Assembly (NCBI GenBank): GCA_016787805.1
Contig: JAEUTY010000048.1
Location: 1 to 64,000 of the forward strand
From: Flavobacterium sp.
GTDB lineage: Bacteria; Bacteroidota; Bacteroidia; Flavobacteriales; Flavobacteriaceae
Reading direction: 5' to 3'
Length of the DNA stretch: 64,000 nucleotides
In this document: positions 58,795 to 64,000 of the stretch, in pieces
How positions within the stretch are numbered: the stretch's first letter is position 1
Layout: each line of letters opens with the position of its first letter
The notes under the pieces: generated by a model
The model's input: only the letters and a program-made list of their open reading frames with translations
The model's database searches: none
What the model was told of the DNA's origin: nothing
Position numbers and translations under genes: made by a program

Positions 58795-59319
58795 ATGTCA
58801 TCAATTCCATCTTTATCAGACGTTTGTAAAGAGTCGATTTATGCCGATTTCTTTAAAAAACATGCCAAAGCATTGCGCAATTACTTGCTGTATAAGTTTG
58901 GCAATCAGGATCAGGCCGAAGACATGACACAAGAAGCCTTTATCAAATTGTGGCAAAATTGCAAAGATGTTCCTTTAGAAAAAGCGAAATCATACATTTA
59001 TACGATTGCCAACAATTCATCTTTAAATATTATTGCACACGAAAAAGTGAAATTGAATTTTCAAAAACACAATTCACTGAATGATCGTTCCAATGAAAAC
59101 CCTGAATTTCTATTAGAAGAGACGCAGTTCAAAGACAAACTACTTTCGGCTATAGATAAACTCAACGAAACCCAACGCGTTGCTTTCTTAATGCATCGTA
59201 TTGATGGAAAAAAATACGCTCAAATTGCAGAAGAGCTTGAAATTAGCGTAAAAGCGGTAGAAAAACGAATTCACCTAGCATTATTAGAATTGCGTAAAGA
59301 ATTTGAACATTTTAGGTAG
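58795..59319 (+). CDS. RNA polymerase sigma factor, FecI-type ECF
   Basis: A 174-residue ECF sigma factor with region 2 (about 20-85; ADFFKKHAKALRNYLLYK, DQAEDMTQEAFIKLWQ) and region 4 (about 110-170; LNETQRVAFLMHRIDGKKY, SVKAVEKRIHLALLELRKE). It belongs to the FecI-like branch that works with FecR anti-sigma proteins and TonB receptors; here a FecR gene lies 1.65 kb downstream. The stop codon TAG is embedded in the motif GGTAGGG at 59315-59321, the predicted -35 element of the next gene. It lacks that motif upstream of its own start, so it probably is not autoregulated by it. Confidence 0.92.
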   Translation: MSSIPSLSDVCKESIYADFFKKHAKALRNYLLYKFGNQDQAEDMTQEAFIKLWQNCKDVPLEKAKSYIYTIANNSSLNIIAHEKVKLNFQKHNSLNDRSNENPEFLLEETQFKDKLLSAIDKLNETQRVAFLMHRIDGKKYAQIAEELEISVKAVEKRIHLALLELRKEFEHFR

Positions 59320-59341
59320 GGTAACATTTTGATTAACTGTT
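59314..59341 (+). promoter_or_regulatory. Candidate ECF promoter, copy 2 (type IX secreted propeller gene)
   Basis: AGGTAGGG (59314-59321), 13 nt, AACTGTT (59335-59341), then 28 nt to the ATG at 59370. It overlaps the sigma gene stop codon. Confidence 0.65.
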
Positions 59342-59369
59342 ACTTTGGTAAACCACTAAACCAAATGTC

Positions 59370-60899
59370 ATGAAAAAACAACTACTCTTACTGATTTTTG
59401 TGTTGCTTCTTTCAAATCATTCATTTGCTCAATACACATTGGATTGGATGCAAGATGAAGGTGAATACAACAAAACCGCGACGATGATGGCGATTGATAG
59501 TCAAGATAATTTAATTGTAACTGGTTATTTTACTCATCAAAATATTTACACTCGAAAATACGACATCAACGGAAATGTGCTTTGGGAAGTTACGGATGCA
59601 TCAGGAATTCCAAGTAATTACCAACGCCCGTATTGGACAACTTGTGATGCTAACGACAATGTTTTTGTGATTGGTTATCGCTATGCTGGAACTGGAACTA
59701 CGCAATATATTGATGCTATTGTAGTGCTAAAATACAGTCCGAGTGGTACTTTGTTATGGAAAAAAAATGTACAACACAGTATCTATGTGAGTCCGGGTGG
59801 CGGACCATTACGCGCCGTAACAGATGCGGATGGAAATCTATACATCGGAGCTCGCCCAACTGTTCCAACTGGAATGACTTTACATAAAATTGCGCCCGAC
59901 GGAACTACCATTTACAGCAATACCTATAACGGAAATGAAGATGGAAATTTCAGTTCAATGAAAATCAAAGGAAATACAGCTATTATGGTAGGTGGAAGAG
60001 CTGTGAATCAAACCGTAGTTGTGGCTCGCGACTTAACAACCGGAAATGTGACTTGGACAGCCAATATTCCGGGTTTTATTGGCGTTGATATCGAAATTGA
60101 CGATGCTGGAAATAGTTATGTATTATCAACAACTTATCAAGACACAACACTAAATACTGGTTCTAATTTATTGCTGTACAAATTAAGTCCAACAGGAACG
60201 CAATTGTGGGTTCAGAATTTCAACTTTGCTCCTACTGAAAATCCAACTCGTTTAAAATTGGCTGGTAATCGATTGACTGCCATTTCGTGGTTTGCTAATG
60301 GTTCGTACATCAATTGGAGAACTTTTCAGGTAGATACGGATGGAAATTTACTTTGGAATACAGTATACGACGGAACGGCTTACAACGACGAATATCCTTA
60401 TAATTTGACGGCCAATGCTGATGGCGAAGTAATTGTAACTGGACGTGGCGGACCTTCACCAAGTTCTTCTAATTTGTCGTATTTGCAAATGGTGATTTTA
60501 AAATACAGTAATACTGGAGTACAACAATGGATTGATTTTCCGAATATATACGGCGGCGATGGAATTGCCTGTGAATTTGCTAGCGACAATAGCTTGTATG
60601 CCATAAGTACACACAATATGACTGCATATCATTACAATCCTAACGCTTTGTCAACTGCTGAAATCAATGATAACAACCTATTTTCGGTAGTGCCAAATCC
60701 GTTTGAAAATAGTATCGCTGTTCAATTAAATGATTTTACTAAAGCAACAATTTTTGACGTAACGGGAAAATCATTACTAACATTCGAATTGAATACTGAA
60801 AACAACACTATGGATTTATCCGATTTGAATAGCGGCATTTACTTTTGTCAATTCAATTCAAATAATACAACAAAAACTATTAAATTAGTCAAAAAATAA
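59370..60899 (+). CDS. Secreted beta-propeller protein with type IX sorting domain
   Basis: A 509-residue secreted protein: signal peptide (to HSFAQ), a beta-propeller of SBBP/PQQ-like blades (about residues 25-420) with recurring units such as IDSQDNLIVTGYF, YDINGNVLWEV, DANDNVFVIGYRY and DADGNLYIGA, and a C-terminal type IX sorting domain (about 430-509: FSVVPNPFENSIAVQLND in parts, SGIYFCQF, KTIKLVKK). It should be exported through the outer membrane and attached to or released from the surface. Its gene lies between the sigma and FecR genes, an unusual place, and has its own candidate ECF promoter. It may bind the receptor's substrate. Confidence 0.87.
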   Translation: MKKQLLLLIFVLLLSNHSFAQYTLDWMQDEGEYNKTATMMAIDSQDNLIVTGYFTHQNIYTRKYDINGNVLWEVTDASGIPSNYQRPYWTTCDANDNVFVIGYRYAGTGTTQYIDAIVVLKYSPSGTLLWKKNVQHSIYVSPGGGPLRAVTDADGNLYIGARPTVPTGMTLHKIAPDGTTIYSNTYNGNEDGNFSSMKIKGNTAIMVGGRAVNQTVVVARDLTTGNVTWTANIPGFIGVDIEIDDAGNSYVLSTTYQDTTLNTGSNLLLYKLSPTGTQLWVQNFNFAPTENPTRLKLAGNRLTAISWFANGSYINWRTFQVDTDGNLLWNTVYDGTAYNDEYPYNLTANADGEVIVTGRGGPSPSSSNLSYLQMVILKYSNTGVQQWIDFPNIYGGDGIACEFASDNSLYAISTHNMTAYHYNPNALSTAEINDNNLFSVVPNPFENSIAVQLNDFTKATIFDVTGKSLLTFELNTENNTMDLSDLNSGIYFCQFNSNNTTKTIKLVKK

Positions 60900-60919
60900 A
60901 AGACTGATAAAATATAATA

Positions 60920-60947
60920 AAGTAGGGTAAAATATAATCAAACTGTT
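60920..60947 (+). promoter_or_regulatory. Candidate ECF promoter, copy 3 (fecR and TonB receptor)
   Basis: AAGTAGGG (60920-60927), 13 nt, AACTGTT (60941-60947), then 22 nt to the ATG at 60970. Confidence 0.65.
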
Positions 60948-60969
60948 TATCTACTACAATAAAGAAATC

Positions 60970-61875
60970 ATGGAAGAAAATTACCAATTAGCGAAATGGT
61001 TAAATGATGAGATGACGGAAGCTGAATTGCAAGAATTCCAATCGCAACCTGATTATCATTTATACGAAAAAATAAAACGTCATTCGTCTGAATTGCAAAC
61101 TACTAGTTTCAATGAAGAGGCTATGTTGAACACTATTTTGGCATCAAAAAAAGAAAGTCCGAAAGTGATTTCACTTTACCAAAACTGGATTTTTAGAGTG
61201 GCTGCAGTTTTAATTTTAGGATTCGGAATGTTCTTTACTTATCAAAATTTTTCAACTTCAACAGAATTTGCTGAAAATGGAAAACAAACGACATTTACAT
61301 TGCCTGATCACTCTGAAGTTGTTTTGAACTCAGGTTCTACTATCGAATACAAAAAAAGAAATTGGGATGAAAACCGCAATTTACAACTTGATGGTGAAGC
61401 ATATTTTAAAGTGGCCAAAGGAAAAAAATTTCAAGTCAACACTGATTTGGGAACGGTAAGTGTTTTAGGAACCCAATTCAATGTAAAAGAACGCAACAAT
61501 CGATTTGATGTAACGTGTTATGAAGGTCGTGTAAAAGTCAATTACCATCAATTTGAGGTAATTATTACTAGAGGTGAAACGGTTTCGTTTGAAAACAATG
61601 AAAAAATTATTCATCAACCAATCACTACAGAGAAACCACTTTGGACACAAAACCAAATGGATTTTGAGAAAGAAAACCTTACTAATATTATTGAAGAAAT
61701 TGAACGCCAGTACAACATAACTATCGAATCCAGAAACCTAGAATCAAACCAATTGTTCACAGGAAAATTACCTGCCGACAATTTGGATATTGCAATACAA
61801 ATCATCGCCTCAACCTACCATCTAAAAATTAACAAAACCAATTCAATTAGTTATTCTATGGAAGAAGCTAAGTAA
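60970..61875 (+). CDS. FecR-type anti-sigma factor
   Basis: A 301-residue inner-membrane anti-sigma protein. The cytoplasmic N-terminus (about residues 1-70) would hold the ECF sigma factor. One membrane helix spans about residues 73-93 (WIFRVAAVLILGFGMFFTY). The periplasmic FecR domain (about 100-200) contains FTLPDHSEVVLNSGSTI, LDGEAYFKVAKG and VLGTQFNVKER, and the C-terminal DUF4974 domain (about 228-300) contains ENLTNIIEEIERQYNITIE. When the TonB receptor's N-terminal domain signals ligand binding, such proteins are cleaved and free the sigma factor. Its stop codon overlaps the receptor ATG by one base (TAATG). Confidence 0.93.
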   Translation: MEENYQLAKWLNDEMTEAELQEFQSQPDYHLYEKIKRHSSELQTTSFNEEAMLNTILASKKESPKVISLYQNWIFRVAAVLILGFGMFFTYQNFSTSTEFAENGKQTTFTLPDHSEVVLNSGSTIEYKKRNWDENRNLQLDGEAYFKVAKGKKFQVNTDLGTVSVLGTQFNVKERNNRFDVTCYEGRVKVNYHQFEVIITRGETVSFENNEKIIHQPITTEKPLWTQNQMDFEKENLTNIIEEIERQYNITIESRNLESNQLFTGKLPADNLDIAIQIIASTYHLKINKTNSISYSMEEAK

Positions 61876-64000
61876 TGTCAAGACATTTTTTTTTATGTTT
61901 GTTTACCAGTTTTGTCTTTGTTTTGAGTACCTACGCTCAAGACAGAGACAAAGCTATTTTATTGAAATTGGTATTTGAAAACATTCAAAAAAAGCACAAT
62001 GTAACCATCAATTATATTGAAGACGAAATTGCCGTTTTTAAAATTATTCCTCCAGACGAAAAATTTACCTTAGAACAAAAACTCGATTATATCTCAAAAA
62101 AAACCCAACTCGAATTTAAGTTTGTTTCCGATACTTATATTTCGGTCATTAACAATAAAAAATTAGACAAACCAATTTGCGCTTACCTCATCGACAGCCA
62201 AACAAATCTTCCCATAGAAAGAGCAACAGTTACCATAAAAGGAGGTAATTACTCGGTTTTTAGTAAGGAAAACGGCTATTTTGAATTGTTTTTGCGATCG
62301 CCAAATGATATTGAAATTACGCATGTCAATTACGAAAAAAGAACCATCCCAGCGCTTGATTTGTACAAAGTAGATTGTCCTACAATTACCTTAAAACCGA
62401 TTGAATACCAACTTGAAGAAGTAACAACTCCTATTTATTTAACCAAAGGAATTACCAAAAAAATAGACGGTTCTTTTGAAATAAAACCCAAAAAATTTGC
62501 GCTTCTGCCAGGTTTAACAGAGCCAGATGTATTTCAAACGATGCTTCAACTTCCCGGAATTATGAGCGTTGACGAGACCATTTCTAATATCAATGTTCGT
62601 GGCGGAACACACGATCAAAACCTGTTTTTATGGAATGGAATTCGACTTTTCCAAACCGGACATTTTTATGGTTTGATTTCGGTTTTGAATCCGAATTTGG
62701 CTCAAAAAGTTACCATTAACAAAAACGGAAGTTCTGCTTTTTATGGCGAAAGTGTTTCGAGTACAGTTGCTATTACTACAAATTCTGAAGAAAATAAAAC
62801 GGCTACTTCGATTGGAGCCAATATGATTAACGTTGATTTTAATTCGAGTTTTAAATTAACCGAAAAAAGTACAATTGAAATTAGCGCAAGACGTTCACTA
62901 ACCGATATTTGGACATCGCCAACGTACAAAAGCTACCTAAATAGAGTGTTTCAAAATACTGTAGTAACCAATGTAGCCGAAAATCAAACCATCAAATCGG
63001 AAGTGGATGAGAACTTCTTCTTTTACGATGCTTCACTCAAATATCATCAAAAAATCAAGCAAAAAACCAATTTGATTTTCAACTTTATTACCATTTCAAA
63101 TTTGTTGGATGTTAACCAAAGTCGAACAGAAAACGGCATTATCATTCGTAGAGAAAGCCAACTCAATCAACAAACATTTGCTGGAAGTTTGGATTTTAAC
63201 ACCTTTTGGAATGATAAAACCAGCACACAAGTTGTAGCTTATGGATCATTTTACAAAGTAAACTCTGAGAATCAAGCCATCGAAGGAAATCAAATTTCGA
63301 ATCAAGAAAACACCATTCTTGACACCAACGTTTTACTGAAAAACAATCATCTTATCAATGATCGTTTTACTTTTAAAAATGGTTATCAATTCAATGAAAT
63401 TGGCATTCGAAATTTTGACCGAGTAAATAGTCCGCTTTTTTCTAGAAAAGTAAAAGACATTTTGCACAACCACGCTTTGATTGCCGAATTGGATTATCAT
63501 TCTGTCAACCAAAAATTCAATTCAACCTTTGGATTTCGTCAAAATTATATTTCACAATTAGCAAAATTCATTTCTGAACCACGATTGCAACTGAATTATG
63601 CTTTTTCAAACGCTTTTAAAATTGAAGTTTTGGGCGAAGTTAAAAGTCAAACTAGCGCACAAATAGTCGATTTGCAAGAAGATTTCCTCGGAATTGAAAA
63701 ACGCCGTTGGACATTAGCTAATGGCAACGATGTTCCTGTTACAAAAAGTAATCAAGCGTCATTTGGTGTGAGTTTTAAGAAAAAAAATTGGTTGCTTACT
63801 GTTGATGCTTTTTACAAAAAAGTAACTGGAATTTCATCACGTAGTCAAAATTTTCAAAACCAATTGGAGTTATTAAAGATCAATGGTGAATATGATGTTT
63901 TGGGTTCAGAAATTTTGATTCAGAAACAAATATCAAATTTAATCACTTGGCTAACTTACACTTACACCAATAACAATTATACTTTTAACGATTTTACGCC
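61875..64000 (+). CDS. TonB-dependent receptor with STN signalling domain, 3' end outside the window
   Basis: An open frame with no stop to the window edge: 708 codons visible. In order: a signal peptide (FVFVLSTYAQ), a secretin/TonB short N-terminal (STN) domain (about residues 25-93, AILLKLVFENIQKKHNV, FTLEQKLDYISKKTQ), a carboxypeptidase-like regulatory domain (about 98-175), a plug (about 195-310; MLQLPGIMSVDETISNINVRGGTHDQ in parts) and barrel strands to the edge. The STN domain is what contacts FecR, so this receptor both imports and signals. It begins at ATG 61875, overlapping the fecR stop. No SusD-like gene is seen. Confidence 0.92.
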   Translation, partial: MSRHFFLCLFTSFVFVLSTYAQDRDKAILLKLVFENIQKKHNVTINYIEDEIAVFKIIPPDEKFTLEQKLDYISKKTQLEFKFVSDTYISVINNKKLDKPICAYLIDSQTNLPIERATVTIKGGNYSVFSKENGYFELFLRSPNDIEITHVNYEKRTIPALDLYKVDCPTITLKPIEYQLEEVTTPIYLTKGITKKIDGSFEIKPKKFALLPGLTEPDVFQTMLQLPGIMSVDETISNINVRGGTHDQNLFLWNGIRLFQTGHFYGLISVLNPNLAQKVTINKNGSSAFYGESVSSTVAITTNSEENKTATSIGANMINVDFNSSFKLTEKSTIEISARRSLTDIWTSPTYKSYLNRVFQNTVVTNVAENQTIKSEVDENFFFYDASLKYHQKIKQKTNLIFNFITISNLLDVNQSRTENGIIIRRESQLNQQTFAGSLDFNTFWNDKTSTQVVAYGSFYKVNSENQAIEGNQISNQENTILDTNVLLKNNHLINDRFTFKNGYQFNEIGIRNFDRVNSPLFSRKVKDILHNHALIAELDYHSVNQKFNSTFGFRQNYISQLAKFISEPRLQLNYAFSNAFKIEVLGEVKSQTSAQIVDLQEDFLGIEKRRWTLANGNDVPVTKSNQASFGVSFKKKNWLLTVDAFYKKVTGISSRSQNFQNQLELLKINGEYDVLGSEILIQKQISNLITWLTYTYTNNNYTFNDFT

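Overview
The window is a 64 kb stretch of an AT-rich chromosome of a member of the Bacteroidota, most likely a Flavobacterium or close relative in the Flavobacteriaceae. Reasons: promoters of the TAnnTTTG type, TonB-dependent receptors paired with DUF4249 or FecI/FecR genes, type IX secretion C-terminal signals, Bacteroidota-only families (DUF3276, DUF4249, cyclophilin-FKBP fusion) and the gene order nusB-DUF1573-yajC. I saw no tRNA, rRNA, CRISPR array, insertion sequence or prophage.

Region by region. 1-9 kb: the end of a glycosyltransferase gene overlapping an ECF sigma gene, a TonB energy transducer, an MFS transporter, lipA, gapA, and a hybrid histidine kinase. 8-24 kb is housekeeping: lpxK with purine nucleoside phosphorylase, Nif3 with a coiled-coil partner that has lost its zinc-ribbon cysteines, rluF, pepT, the nusB-DUF1573-yajC operon, an amino-acid dehydrogenase and an ABC exporter. 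24-39 kb: csaA, a small cytochrome c, a two-domain peptidyl-prolyl isomerase, trmD, rplS, icd, a PagL-like lipid A deacylase, a TonB receptor with its DUF4249 lipoprotein, thiamine pyrophosphokinase and uvrB. 39-54 kb is an envelope and secretome island of eleven exported or surface proteins, several built from internal repeats, arranged around one large hybrid two-component regulator with an AraC-type DNA-binding domain. 54-57 kb: folD with a GNAT gene, and ffh. 57-64 kb is an ECF sigma, FecR and TonB-receptor cell-surface signalling locus. It also holds a type IX secreted beta-propeller protein and two related lipoproteins.

The strongest new signals are in non-coding DNA. (1) The FecI/FecR locus has three copies of a bipartite motif, GTAGGG-N13-AA(C/A)TGTT, with identical spacing, 22 to 28 nt before three start codons. 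It looks like the promoter of the locus's own sigma factor and defines a small regulon. (2) A short hairpin module (4-bp stem, AAA loop, constant tail GAACTGACGWAGTAA) occurs three times with compensatory stem changes. (3) A larger intergenic repeat with constant ends occurs four times. Three copies hold a hairpin with one conserved loop (TTCCGYYGGTC) on stems of unrelated sequence. (4) A 20-bp inverted repeat, AATACG-N8-CGTATT, lies before two secretome transcription units, and TGTTACA repeats with AraC-like 21-bp spacing flank the AraC-type regulator gene.

Functions are read from family motifs by eye. Start codons were chosen from signal peptides, promoters inside over-long open frames, and overlaps. 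No database or folding calculation was run.
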